Positions 25,263-33,992 of a stretch of DNA of 64,000 nucleotides are shown one piece after another. This DNA comes from Methanolobus sp. (GTDB taxonomy: Archaea > Halobacteriota > Methanosarcinia > Methanosarcinales > Methanosarcinaceae), in the NCBI GenBank assembly GCA_029762595.1, contig JARVGJ010000001.1, positions 1 through 64,000 of the forward strand. Direction: 5' to 3'. Positions within the stretch are counted from its first letter, which is position 1. Every line of letters starts with the position of its first letter. Below the pieces are notes generated by a model that saw only the letters and a list, made by a program, of their open reading frames with translations, was not told the origin of the DNA and did not search any database. A program made the position numbers and the translations under genes.

Positions 25263-26000
25263 TCAGTCAGATTCGATCCTTGGGGCCAGGAGATAACCTA
25301 TCTTTCCTTCACCATTTGCAATGGAGAAGCTTATCTTGACCGGAAAGTCCTTTCCAATTTCCACTGTGACCTCATTGGAACGGGATGCAGGTTTGACAAT
25401 GTCGGACAGGTAATCAAGCGAAAAAAGTGATCGAGCTTCGCCTGACCTGAGGTCGATGAGATTGTCGCGGCCCATATCAAGACGAACACGGTCGGTATCA
25501 CCTTCTGCTTCCATATAGAACGTATCACCATCGATACCAAGAAGCATGTGGTCACTTATCTTCTCAGCAGCCTTAACTGCCCTTTGCAGGTCTTTCCCAT
25601 TAAGGACGACCTCTGCAGGAAGTTCAAGTTGTGGTATCCTTGGCTCTGCCCTGATCGTAGAGGGGTCAAGCAATGCAAGGGTATAAGAGAGACCACCAAG
25701 TTGCAATGACATTTTCTGGGACATCTCATCAAGTTCCATGACAACCTTCTCATCCTTGCCCGCAACGCCAAAAATGTCATTGATCTTTGAGAGGTCCATA
25801 CCTATCTCACAATCATCAGCATTGAACTGGTCAAAAGCACCAGAGCTAAGCTCAAAACTGACCATGGCCACATTTGCAGGGTCCACAGCCCGGACAGTTA
25901 TTCCTTCAGGAGAGATCTTAAATCTTGCCTCATCAACAAGAACTGAAAGAGTTTCAATTGCAGTTTTTAGAATATCTGCATCAATTGTTGCCTTGAACAT
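25263..26000 (-). CDS. pcn: DNA polymerase sliding clamp PCNA
   Basis: Homotrimeric clamp that tethers polymerases, FEN1 and ligase to DNA. The 245 residues have the two-domain PCNA fold, a central interdomain stretch RIPQLELPAEV and a C-terminal GKIGYLLAPRIESD. Located between tfs and priL in a minus-strand operon for information processing. Confidence 0.95.
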   Translation of the reverse strand: MFKATIDADILKTAIETLSVLVDEARFKISPEGITVRAVDPANVAMVSFELSSGAFDQFNADDCEIGMDLSKINDIFGVAGKDEKVVMELDEMSQKMSLQLGGLSYTLALLDPSTIRAEPRIPQLELPAEVVLNGKDLQRAVKAAEKISDHMLLGIDGDTFYMEAEGDTDRVRLDMGRDNLIDLRSGEARSLFSLDYLSDIVKPASRSNEVTVEIGKDFPVKISFSIANGEGKIGYLLAPRIESD

Positions 26001-26117
26001 CTTGATTCGCCACCATAATTTGAATTTCTAGGTCATTATACCTTACAAGTAATATAAGTTTTCTTTTAACTATATCTGAAACAGACCCAAAACAGGATAT
26101 TATCAGATAATTGTCGT

Positions 26118-26432
26118 TCAGTCGTACTCACGCCATGTACATCCGCATTTGGTACATTTGAAAAAACGTGTCTCTGACTCATCCGCAGACCTGAGCTGGC
26201 GCAGCCACCAATATGCAATGTTATTACCGCACTCTTCGCACCTGGCAGAAGTTGTCGGAAGACCTTGGTCCACATTACCTTCAAGTACGGTAACGTCCCT
26301 CTTTTCCCTTGATGATACAGATAGCAATGCATCTGAATCGGCCTGCTTCCCTTTTACATAGCCACATTTCCTGCACTTCAAAGAACCATCTGAAGGGAAC
26401 ATCATGCTTTTACATTCCGGACAAAATTCCAT
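26118..26432 (-). CDS. tfs: transcription factor S (TFIIS-like)
   Basis: Induces RNA cleavage in backtracked archaeal RNA polymerase. From the ATG at 26432 (GAGGCGATATTT upstream) it has 104 residues, starting MEFCPECKSMMFP. Two zinc ribbons are present: CPEC..CRKCG at the N-terminus and CEEC..CTKCGCTW at the C-terminus. The C-terminal hairpin has RSADESETRFF, where family members carry the acidic DE pair that acts in cleavage. It overlaps the end of the nudix gene by 23 bp. Confidence 0.93.
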   Translation of the reverse strand: MEFCPECKSMMFPSDGSLKCRKCGYVKGKQADSDALLSVSSREKRDVTVLEGNVDQGLPTTSARCEECGNNIAYWWLRQLRSADESETRFFKCTKCGCTWREYD

Positions 26433-26826
26433 AAATATCGCCTCTCGCATTCTCTATAATCCTGTTATGATCAAAAGCCATCTCCGGCATTTCCTGAAGG
26501 TCGAACAAACACACCTCTTCAGCATCCGTAGCAGCCTTTGGGACACCTGTCCCCATGGCCAGATATACTATACTCACTGTATGCCCCCGGGGGTCACGCG
26601 AAGGTTCAGAATATACCCCAAGTAACTTAACTATTTCTATTATAAGCCCTGTTTCTTCAAGAACCTCACGGGAAACAGCTTCTTCCACAGTTTCCCCAAG
26701 CTCTACAAAACCTCCGGGAAGGGCAAACTTCCCCTGGAAAGGAGGGTTTTTTCGCTGGATAAGAACTATTTTTCTATTTAAGATGATTACGGCATCAACT
26801 GTAAGTTTGGGGGTAATAGAGGCCAT
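26410..26826 (-). CDS. Nudix hydrolase, ADP-ribose pyrophosphatase-like
   Basis: Hydrolyses a nucleoside diphosphate linked to another group. The complete Nudix box GGFVELGETVEEAVSREVLEETG is visible around 40-62. From the ATG at 26826 the protein has 138 residues (the ORF track counts a TTG 9 bp upstream). TATATTTGA about 35 bp upstream gives a short leader. It heads the nudix-tfs-pcn-priL cluster and is divergent from artA. Substrate not determinable by eye; the FALPGG context fits ADP-ribose/NADH-type members. Confidence 0.85.
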   Translation of the reverse strand: MASITPKLTVDAVIILNRKIVLIQRKNPPFQGKFALPGGFVELGETVEEAVSREVLEETGLIIEIVKLLGVYSEPSRDPRGHTVSIVYLAMGTGVPKAATDAEEVCLFDLQEMPEMAFDHNRIIENARGDIYGILSGM

Positions 26827-26892
26827 GGGAAACAAAAACTTAATAGACTACATCAAATATATAGGAGCCATACCTATTAAAGATGTGCTTAA

Positions 26893-27714
26893 ATGATCGA
26901 GAATATCCTGTGGGTCGCAGTGGCATTTATGCTTCTGGGATCGATAATACCTAAAAGAGTAAGAGCCCGCAGATTGCTTTCTGCAACTGGATGGTTGTTT
27001 TTTTCCGTGCACTGGTTCTACCAGCCAGCACACTACATCGAGATAGGTGACCGTTTCAATGTGGCCCTTGTCATCCTTGTAGGAATAGTATGCCTGATAA
27101 TAGCGCATACCATGATCAAAGAATACAAAGGCATCGATGAAAAGGCCCCGGAACCGGACATAACTTCAATGGCTACTGTTGCAACAGCACTGGGGTCACT
27201 GTTCTATTTCCCCTTTGCCCAGATGGAGGTCCTGAACATAGGGATCATATCGCTGGTGACTGATAATGTATTCTGGATGATGGGGGCTTTAGGGATACCA
27301 GCTGAAATGACCGCATGGAATAAGATTGCACTTAACGGATATCAGGTAGAGATCATACTCGCCTGCACAGCAATTGAAAGCATAGCACTGTTCATAGGAC
27401 TTATTGTATCTGTTAATGCACCATTCAGAAGACAGGCTATGGCATTTCTGGCCTCAGTGCCTGTAATATACATATTGAATATAATAAGGGACGTATTTGT
27501 GATCGTAGCTTACGGGTACCAATGGTTTGGACCGAACAGCTTTGATATTGCCCACCATACCATCGCAAAGATCGGATCGGGAATTGCCCTATTAGTAATT
27601 GCATACATAGTCATGCGTATTTTACCTGAGTTAACAGATCTGATCGAAGGAATCTGGCTGTTGATTACCGGATTTGTTCAAAAAATATTCTATAAAGTAG
27701 TAGGAAATCAGTAA
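26893..27714 (+). CDS. artA: archaeosortase (exosortase family protein)
   Basis: Membrane transpeptidase-like enzyme that recognises C-terminal PGF/PEF-CTERM tails, cuts them and allows lipid anchoring. The 273 residues have about eight hydrophobic helices. The exosortase active-site set is complete: Cys in LACTAIES (about 158), Arg in LNIIRDVF (about 199) and His in DIAHHTIAK (about 220). The layout resembles ArtA, but the only substrate tail seen here is of PEF type, so ArtC-like specificity is possible. It is followed with no gap by pssD and pssA. Confidence 0.87.
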   Translation: MIENILWVAVAFMLLGSIIPKRVRARRLLSATGWLFFSVHWFYQPAHYIEIGDRFNVALVILVGIVCLIIAHTMIKEYKGIDEKAPEPDITSMATVATALGSLFYFPFAQMEVLNIGIISLVTDNVFWMMGALGIPAEMTAWNKIALNGYQVEIILACTAIESIALFIGLIVSVNAPFRRQAMAFLASVPVIYILNIIRDVFVIVAYGYQWFGPNSFDIAHHTIAKIGSGIALLVIAYIVMRILPELTDLIEGIWLLITGFVQKIFYKVVGNQ

Positions 27715-28332
27715 ATGCTTGCAAAAGGTTCTTTTCCATGGATCATCACGTCCATCATTGTAAGTTTGGCCAGTTGGATCTCATACCTGCTTTACAATCT
27801 CCCGTACATGAAAAACATCGCACTGCTATCTTTATGTGTAACTGTATTTTTCCTTTTCTTTTTCAGGGATCCTGAAAGAGAAATTAGAGAGCATGATGAA
27901 CATATGCTTTCACCTGCTGATGGGAAGATCGTAGACATAAGGGACAGGAAGATCTGCATATTCATGAATTTCCAGAACGTGCATGTCAACAGGGCACCCA
28001 TCAACGGAAAGGTTCATATGATAGAGCATAAGAAAGGTGGCTATATCCCTGCTTTCTGTAAGGACTCGCACCGCAATGAAAGAAGCCACACCGTAATAGA
28101 TACCGAACACGGGCCAGTTGAAGTGATACAGATAGCAGGAACCGTGACCCGAAGGATCATCTCCTATGTAAAGGAAGGAGATCATATGAGGCAGGGTCAA
28201 CGTTTTGGAATGATCAGGTTCGGATCACGAGTTGATGTGACAATACCTGAGAATTTCGACATCCTTGTAAAAAAGAGACAAAGAGTGTTTGCCGGTGAAA
28301 CTGTAATTGCCAAAATCAAACAAAGGAAGTGA
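27715..28332 (+). CDS. asd: archaetidylserine decarboxylase
   Basis: Pyruvoyl-dependent enzyme of the phosphatidylserine decarboxylase family (PssD), which makes archaetidylethanolamine. The 205 residues have an N-terminal membrane hairpin (about 8-45), FRDPER, MNFQNVHVNRAP, and a self-cleavage site in MIRFGSRVDV, where the Ser becomes the pyruvoyl group. It starts directly after the artA stop and overlaps pssA by 4 bp. In haloarchaea PssD and PssA are needed for lipid attachment to archaeosortase substrates, which fits this operon. Confidence 0.92.
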   Translation: MLAKGSFPWIITSIIVSLASWISYLLYNLPYMKNIALLSLCVTVFFLFFFRDPEREIREHDEHMLSPADGKIVDIRDRKICIFMNFQNVHVNRAPINGKVHMIEHKKGGYIPAFCKDSHRNERSHTVIDTEHGPVEVIQIAGTVTRRIISYVKEGDHMRQGQRFGMIRFGSRVDVTIPENFDILVKKRQRVFAGETVIAKIKQRK

Positions 28333-29027
28333 ACCTGATATTCCGTGCCTTGAAACTGCCCGACTATGTAACCCTCCTCAATGCTCTTTTCGGCGTAGTG
28401 GCTATTATTTTAGTAATGGATGGTTTTACATATATGGCACCATTGCTGATACTTGTTGCCGCAGTTGCGGATGGGCTTGACGGACAGATTGCCAGAAGGT
28501 TCTCATCCAGCGAGATAGGAGGAAACCTTGACTCCCTTGCTGATGTCATATCCTTTGGAGTTGCGCCTGTGATAATCACCTATTCCTATTCCGGGGAAAA
28601 ATATATGCTTCTACCTGCACTGGCCTTTTATTTCATCTGCGGGATACTCAGACTTGCAAGGTTCAACACGATGCACCTGGGATTTAATTCGTTTAGCGGG
28701 CTGCCAATTACTGCAGGCGGTATTGCCATATCAGCATACCTGCTTATGGGAGAAAGTTTTTTCAACGAATACATAATGGCAATCATAGCCCTAATTCTTG
28801 GAATGCTCATGATCAGTAATATACCATATCTCAAAGCCAGGGAAAAGAAAATACTCCTGCCACTGACAATGGTCTTTGCAATGACTATCATTTCATATGC
28901 TGTGGACATAAGGTATACCCATCTGATGGCTTTTTTGCTGTCCGGGCTTATGGCCATATATCTTGTATCCCCCATCATCAAAAAAACAGAAGAGGGAAAG
29001 AATGCAGCAAAGCGTAGCAATAACTAA
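28329..29027 (+). CDS. pssA: archaetidylserine synthase (CDP-alcohol phosphatidyltransferase)
   Basis: Condenses CDP-archaeol with L-serine. The 232-residue membrane protein has the complete family motif DGLDGQIARRFSSSEIGGNLDSLAD near residue 50-75, followed by about seven hydrophobic helices. The start is GTG (28329) overlapping the pssD stop (GTGA). Third gene of the artA-pssD-pssA operon; its tail overlaps mptD. Confidence 0.92.
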   Translation: MNLIFRALKLPDYVTLLNALFGVVAIILVMDGFTYMAPLLILVAAVADGLDGQIARRFSSSEIGGNLDSLADVISFGVAPVIITYSYSGEKYMLLPALAFYFICGILRLARFNTMHLGFNSFSGLPITAGGIAISAYLLMGESFFNEYIMAIIALILGMLMISNIPYLKAREKKILLPLTMVFAMTIISYAVDIRYTHLMAFLLSGLMAIYLVSPIIKKTEEGKNAAKRSNN

Positions 29028-29361
29028 CAGAGATAATGTACTGTTTGAGGCAGGAATAAAACTAGGTGCACTCTACCACCAGTTTACAGGATCACCGGTT
29101 AACCTGAAAACAGTGGATAGCCTTGAAAAAGCAATCCAGGAGAGTATTTCTGTCCAGCCTTGTGTTGAAGAGATCAAAGTCACTATCAACAGGGATATGA
29201 TACGCTCAAGAATCAACAGTGAATATGGCTATTGTGAACTGGAAGGTTGTATGCTTGACGTAAGGATCACTGCCCGGTTCAAAAACGTAAAAGCGGATGT
29301 CACCATGGCCTTTGACAGTATACTTGACTATCCGCTTATGAAAATAGAAAAGATCTATTGA
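29002..29361 (+). CDS. mptD: archaeal dihydroneopterin aldolase MptD
   Basis: Splits dihydroneopterin in methanopterin (tetrahydrosarcinapterin) synthesis. From the ATG at 29002 (AGAGGGAAAG upstream; the ORF-track start lies within pssA) it has 119 residues and begins [20 protein letters not shown], as in the MJ1585 family. Conserved features include GALYHQF and [22 protein letters not shown]. It overlaps pssA by 26 bp and hisC (convergent) by 7 bp. Confidence 0.88.
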   Translation: MQQSVAITNRDNVLFEAGIKLGALYHQFTGSPVNLKTVDSLEKAIQESISVQPCVEEIKVTINRDMIRSRINSEYGYCELEGCMLDVRITARFKNVKADVTMAFDSILDYPLMKIEKIY

Positions 29362-30461
29362 GATCTGAAACTCTTTGCTTCCTCAAATATTGCAACTACC
29401 TTTTCATTCTGCTGCTGTGTACCCACTGTTACACGGAGCAGGGAATCACCTGCATTCTTAAATGATCTGCAGTCCCTGATGATGATACCTTTGCGGAGGA
29501 AGTACTCAGCTACATCCCTAGCGAGCAAGGGTGCAACGTCCACAAGCACGAAGTTGGCCTGTGAATCGTGGACCTTGAAGGGAATCATATCTGTCAGGTA
29601 CTTACGACCTTCCCGTGCTGATGAAATACTCTTTTTAAGATGCACTTTATCGGAAAGTGCGGCAATCCCCGCAACCACTGCAGGAAAACTTACATTGAAA
29701 GGAGTTGCAATCTTCATATATTGTAGCTTTAGCCATGCAGGCATGAGTCCGTAACCCATTCTAAGTCCTGCAAGGCCAAAGGCCTTTGAGAAGGTCCTTC
29801 CAATAATGATATTATCATATTCTGTCACAAGGTGTGAAAGGTTGCGGTCCGCAAACTCAACGTAGGCCTCATCAACGAACACAATCCCTTTTGTGAACTC
29901 CAGTATATCACGTACATCCGCTTCATCCAGCACCTTGCCTGTAGGATTGTTCGGTGAACAGAGAAAAACCACTTTTGTGTTCTCCGAGATAGCATCTTTT
30001 ATTGCAGAGACATCAAATACAAGCTCTTCTCCTGGCAGGACATGGACAGCCTTTGCACCATTTGCCCGGGCTGCGATCTCATAATATGAGAACGTAGGAG
30101 TTGGGAGCACAACCTCATCACCAGGTGATATAAGAAGACGCATGAGATTATCCAGCAGTCCATCCATGCCAGGACCAGAGGCACATATGTTCGCCACAGG
30201 AAGTCCCGTATATGCAGATATTGCTTCCACCAGTTCTGAAGCATCAGCTGAAGGATATATGTTGACCCTTGATGAAGCAGATAACATGGCCTCGACTGCC
30301 ATGGGTGACGGGCCCAGCACATTCTCATTGGAACCTAGTTTGATTACCCCGGAAGGATCCAGACCATATCTGCTGGCTATTTCATCAATAGACCGCCCGG
30401 GAACATATTCTTCAATGGAGTTAACTACTTCCTTTATAAGCTCAGGCCTGCTCAAGTACAC
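29355..30461 (-). CDS. hisC: histidinol-phosphate aminotransferase
   Basis: PLP enzyme of histidine synthesis. The 368 residues contain [29 protein letters not shown] and the PLP lysine in [17 protein letters not shown]. The start is GTG with AAGGTGGTGA directly upstream. It overlaps the 3' end of argD by 20 bp, so the two aminotransferases form an operon. Confidence 0.93.
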   Translation of the reverse strand: MYLSRPELIKEVVNSIEEYVPGRSIDEIASRYGLDPSGVIKLGSNENVLGPSPMAVEAMLSASSRVNIYPSADASELVEAISAYTGLPVANICASGPGMDGLLDNLMRLLISPGDEVVLPTPTFSYYEIAARANGAKAVHVLPGEELVFDVSAIKDAISENTKVVFLCSPNNPTGKVLDEADVRDILEFTKGIVFVDEAYVEFADRNLSHLVTEYDNIIIGRTFSKAFGLAGLRMGYGLMPAWLKLQYMKIATPFNVSFPAVVAGIAALSDKVHLKKSISSAREGRKYLTDMIPFKVHDSQANFVLVDVAPLLARDVAEYFLRKGIIIRDCRSFKNAGDSLLRVTVGTQQQNEKVVAIFEEAKSFRSQ

Positions 30462-31617
30462 TCACCACCTTATCAACCTGCTCTTTAGTGATGTTCAGAG
30501 GAGGAGCGATACGAAGAATGTTCTCAGATGTGCAGTTGAGAAGAACTCCATTCTTACGCCCGTGCTCTACAAGTTCTGCACATTTACGATCGAACTGTAC
30601 ACCTATCATAAGACCTTTTCCACGAACCTCAATAAGGCCTTCTGTGGAAAGCCTCCTCAGTTCTTTACAGAAATATTCCCCCATATCCTTTGAACGCCTG
30701 ACCAGATCCTCCTCACGTATGACACCAATTGAGGCAAGTGCGGCAGCACAGGCAAGGGGATTACCGCCAAAGGTTGCTGCATGTTCACCACGGCCAAAAG
30801 AGATACCTTCCCTTGCAGCAATCGCACCCATAGGGAAACCCCCGCCAATTGCTTTGGCCATTGTCATGATGTCAGGTTCAACGCCAAAGTGCTCTTTACA
30901 GAACCATGCACCCGTCCTTCCAAAACCTGTCTGAACCTCATCAAAGATAAGAAGAGCACCATTCTCATCGCAGATCTTACGGACTTCTTTGAGGTAACCA
31001 TCTGAAGGAACGTTTATACCGCCCTCACCCTGAATAGGTTCAACTATCACTGCTGCTGTGTTAGGAGTAATGGCATCGGATATCGCCTGGGCATCATTGA
31101 AGGGAACGAACTTTCCTTCCTGCACAAGTGGTTTGAAAGGCGAGCGGTACATATCCTTGTAAGTAAGGCTCAGCGCACCCATGGTACGCCCGTGAAAAGA
31201 ATGTTCAACTGCCAGGAAATCGGTCTTTTTGGTTGTTACCCTTGCAAGTTTCATGGCTGCTTCCACTGCCTCAGTACCTGAATTACAGAAAAACACACGA
31301 TCCATACCCGTGATATTAACCAGTTCCCGGGCCAGCTCTGCCTGTGGTTCAGTATAGTACAGATTTGAAACATGTATCAATTCCTCTGCCTGTTTCTTAA
31401 TGGCATCTACCAGACGCTCATGGCAGTGTCCTATATTATTCACTGCGATACCGGCAACACAATCTATATACTCCCGGCCTTCCACATCGTAGACCAGAGA
31501 ACCTTTTCCACTTTTTATGACAATTGGCTGGCGGCCGTAAGTCTGCATTACATATTTGGAATCTTTATCGAATATTGATTGTGAATGCAATGATGATGAG
31601 ACATAATCCTGTTGCAA
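30442..31617 (-). CDS. argD: acetylornithine aminotransferase
   Basis: PLP-dependent class III aminotransferase of arginine synthesis. The 391 residues show [60 protein letters not shown] and the PLP lysine in [13 protein letters not shown]. The start is TTG with AGGTG 6 bp upstream. It may also act on succinyl-diaminopimelate or LysW-type substrates, but the motifs fit ArgD. Confidence 0.9.
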   Translation of the reverse strand: MQQDYVSSSLHSQSIFDKDSKYVMQTYGRQPIVIKSGKGSLVYDVEGREYIDCVAGIAVNNIGHCHERLVDAIKKQAEELIHVSNLYYTEPQAELARELVNITGMDRVFFCNSGTEAVEAAMKLARVTTKKTDFLAVEHSFHGRTMGALSLTYKDMYRSPFKPLVQEGKFVPFNDAQAISDAITPNTAAVIVEPIQGEGGINVPSDGYLKEVRKICDENGALLIFDEVQTGFGRTGAWFCKEHFGVEPDIMTMAKAIGGGFPMGAIAAREGISFGRGEHAATFGGNPLACAAALASIGVIREEDLVRRSKDMGEYFCKELRRLSTEGLIEVRGKGLMIGVQFDRKCAELVEHGRKNGVLLNCTSENILRIAPPLNITKEQVDKVVSVLEQA

Positions 31618-31724
31618 ATTAACACCTATTCATTATAATATTGGAACCTGTTTTAAATCTGACTATCGATACAAACCAAAATAAAGAAAAAAGGACCTTA
31701 ACCTCAAGTGACAAACAGAAAATA

Positions 31725-32066
31725 TTAGAGGATACGTTTATTGGGAACTCTTATCGCCACATAGAGATTATATAGGAAAACAAGGACTGTAAGCTGGAAA
31801 ATCATCATCATGATGCCTTGCAGTGGATCATTCTGAATACTTCCCGGAATAGAGTTCACAGAAATGAAGGCCTCAAAAAGGTAAAGTACGAATCCAAATG
31901 TAAGGAATATGAAATACTTTTTGAGATTCTTGAACGCTACATAAATACGTGAACGAATTACATCTGCATCTATTTTAATAAGTAGATTGACTGTAAACAA
32001 TGACAAAATAACTATGCATAGACGAAATGCAAAATCGATGAAATTGAAAATTTCAATTGAATTCAT
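31725..32066 (-). CDS. small membrane protein paired with a bactofilin-like protein
   Basis: Not recognised. From the ATG at 32066 (GAGGGG 6 bp upstream; the ORF-track start at 32102 has no visible binding site) it has about 113 residues and three hydrophobic helices separated by short charged loops (IRSRIYVAFKNLKKY). It follows the bactofilin-like gene on the same strand with almost no gap and may be its membrane anchor or partner; that role is inferred from position only. Confidence 0.65.
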   Translation of the reverse strand: MNSIEIFNFIDFAFRLCIVILSLFTVNLLIKIDADVIRSRIYVAFKNLKKYFIFLTFGFVLYLFEAFISVNSIPGSIQNDPLQGIMMMIFQLTVLVFLYNLYVAIRVPNKRIL

Positions 32067-32105
32067 AACCATCCCCTCATTATTGTGTATCACCCTGCTC
32101 ATGTA

Positions 32106-32936
32106 TCAAATATCCAGGTCCATCATCTCACTATCACTTAAAGGATCATCCCCTTCACGCTCAAATATGATACCTCCCGGTGCACGCATCACACCATCCA
32201 CACGGGCTGCTTCATGTATCGTTATCGATTGGGCATTTACCTCTCCAAGGACATGGGTCCCCGCAGCAATATAGACATTACCCCTGGAAATGATGTTTCC
32301 ATGGATGATATTGTCATTTCCCAATTTTACATCCTGTATAGTACGAATGCTCCCATAAAGAGTGGTACCTGTTGCGATTTCCAGGGAAGTGGCGCGTATA
32401 TTGCCAACAAGCCTGCATTTGTGCCCTATGATAGCATTTGATGGCACTTTTATAGAATCCATGGATATCTTTGAACCGTTTGGTATGATCAGAGAATTAA
32501 AACCTATGGACTCCGCATCATCCTCAAACAACTCTTCCAATGCCTTTTCAACTGCTTCATCTTTCCCAAGCCTTAAAAGCTCGCTAATATACAGGAACAG
32601 ATAAACTATGACAGGAACCGGATTCCTTACAACGATCCATCCTTTGGCCTCAAAGCCTCCGTTGATCTTTACATCATTGCCAATATCAAGATCTCCCTTT
32701 ACCACTAATTTACCATCAATGGTAACGAATTCACCGATGTAGGCATTCTTATCTGTTTTTACATTCCCGCCTACCTGTGACCAGATATCTATCCTTGTAT
32801 CACCTGTGGAAGTAAGGTCCCCTGAAATGATGACCCTCTCCCCCAGTATTGTAGAATGTGCGATGATACCATATCTGATCTCAGAGTGATTGCCGGCAAT
32901 GACATCCCCATCTACGACGATTGTATGTTCTTCCAT
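32106..32936 (-). CDS. bactofilin-like polymer-forming protein
   Basis: The 276 residues are mostly short beta-strand repeats spaced as in a right-handed beta-helix (SGDLTSTGDTRIDIWSQVGG; LVVKGDLDIGNDVKING; HGNIISRGNVYIAAGTHVLG), the pattern of bactofilins and archaeal halofilins. Two helix blocks are separated by a hydrophobic segment NPVPVIVYLFLYISELLRLG (about 104-123) and an acidic stretch. It probably forms filaments beneath or at the membrane; the partner gene downstream encodes a membrane protein. Confidence 0.75.
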   Translation of the reverse strand: MEEHTIVVDGDVIAGNHSEIRYGIIAHSTILGERVIISGDLTSTGDTRIDIWSQVGGNVKTDKNAYIGEFVTIDGKLVVKGDLDIGNDVKINGGFEAKGWIVVRNPVPVIVYLFLYISELLRLGKDEAVEKALEELFEDDAESIGFNSLIIPNGSKISMDSIKVPSNAIIGHKCRLVGNIRATSLEIATGTTLYGSIRTIQDVKLGNDNIIHGNIISRGNVYIAAGTHVLGEVNAQSITIHEAARVDGVMRAPGGIIFEREGDDPLSDSEMMDLDI

Positions 32937-33080
32937 CCTTGTATTGTCTGGAATTACAAAGGTCTTAAAAATCTCCTCTTCTATGCTTTCACTCTCCAGG
33001 CAGGGATTAACTGTATCAAAGGCATTACTATGACTTTATTTTCATCGTATTTAATAGATATAGATTTATAAATACTTATT

Positions 33081-33554
33081 CTAGGATTGCTCTATCCCAC
33101 GCCTGACATCAACAGCCGGGCCGCGATCCATATGAATGGCTTCTTGTGGAGATAACAATAACTGACCGGTAGCAAGGACCACATCTGAGTTATCAACTAT
33201 TATAACTTCATCACCCGCTCTCAATCCAGGATCCATATCCAGCACGTGTTTGGCAAAAGCAGTCTTGCCTTTGGATACAAATGGTACTGCATCCTCACAG
33301 ATGACCACTCTTGATGCTGGCCTTTCAAGCATATCATGCAGGGCAATAGCACCATCGATACTGAGAGTTAGCATGCCGTCCTTTGCACGGACAGTTGCAA
33401 TATGCTTCCCATTGTACTGGATCTGCCTCACACGCCTGGTTTTAGATAACTGGAAAGTAACACCATCCGGAAAAAGAACTTCACCACAGCCTTTCCCGAA
33501 TTGGATATCAGCCATTACCCTTACTTTTATGAGATTTTTATCCGCATTGCTCAT
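33081..33554 (-). CDS. PUA-domain RNA-binding protein
   Basis: The 157 residues resemble the C-terminal C2 plus PUA portion of archaeal tRNA-guanine transglycosylase/ArcS proteins without the catalytic domain: VLFPDGVTFQLSKTRRVRQI first, then the PUA-like core FVSKGKTAFAKHVLDMDPGLRAGDEVIIVD (about 90-120) and DVVLATGQLLLSPQEA. Likely an RNA- or tRNA-binding accessory protein. It stands alone, with the candidate ncRNA on its upstream side. Confidence 0.78.
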   Translation of the reverse strand: MSNADKNLIKVRVMADIQFGKGCGEVLFPDGVTFQLSKTRRVRQIQYNGKHIATVRAKDGMLTLSIDGAIALHDMLERPASRVVICEDAVPFVSKGKTAFAKHVLDMDPGLRAGDEVIIVDNSDVVLATGQLLLSPQEAIHMDRGPAVDVRRGIEQS

Positions 33555-33662
33555 AGATGCTAAATAAAACAGAAGTCTTAAATTGATAGCGGTTACTCAG
33601 GAGATAGTTAAGCTCTTATTTTAGAGAGAACTACTATCCATATATAAAGAATGCCGAACAAA

Positions 33663-33674
33663 TTTATATATAAT
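33663..33674 (+). promoter_or_regulatory. TATA box of the candidate ncRNA
   Basis: TTTATATATAAT is a strong TATA box. Its centre lies about 25 bp before the 5' arm of the 14-bp helix at 33693, the standard archaeal spacing. A second TATA-like CATATATAAAG lies at about 33638-33648. Confidence 0.5.
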
Positions 33675-33689
33675 AATGACTAATTATAA

Positions 33690-33815
33690 GTTGAGGAAAC
33701 GGGAAAACTGCTTGCAACCTTTATTCAAAGGTATAATGACTGTAACCAAGCAAAACCATTCATCCCCTCAAACATTTCCCGTTTCCTCGTTGCTCAAATA
33801 GAGGCAGCATTTCTT
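33690..33815 (+). ncRNA. candidate structured non-coding RNA
   Basis: GAGGAAACGGGAAA (33693-33706) pairs perfectly with TTTCCCGTTTCCTC (33775-33788), a 14-bp closing helix. Inside, GCTTG (33710-33714) can pair with CAAGC (33747-33751), enclosing a hairpin ACCTTT-ATTC-AAAGGT (33717-33732). A TATA box sits at the right distance upstream, and a T-rich tract (TTTCTTTCTTTGTTTTTTTTG, 33810-33830) follows. No open reading frame, no box C/D or H/ACA layout and no tRNA fold was found, and it is far too short for RNase P or SRP RNA. It lies between the PUA gene and rtcB, convergent with rtcB. Identity unknown. Confidence 0.55.
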
Positions 33816-33992
33816 TCTTTGTTTTTTTTGCATTTAACTATAATTTAACATTATTTAGTATATTAGATGAATGTGAAATCAACACATTGACAGCATTTTT
33901 AATAACGTTATGTTAGCTTGGTTTTAAGAATGTACTGTATACAGCAGGAAAATACATAGGCTGCAAAAAGAGAACGGGATCATGAAGATGAT

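Noticed and set aside
33555-33992. tRNA, box C/D, box H/ACA, RNase P or SRP RNA in the rtcB gap
   Set aside because: No cloverleaf, no RTGATGA/CTGA boxes, no ACA after the helix, and too short for RNase P or SRP RNA; only a generic ncRNA candidate is kept.
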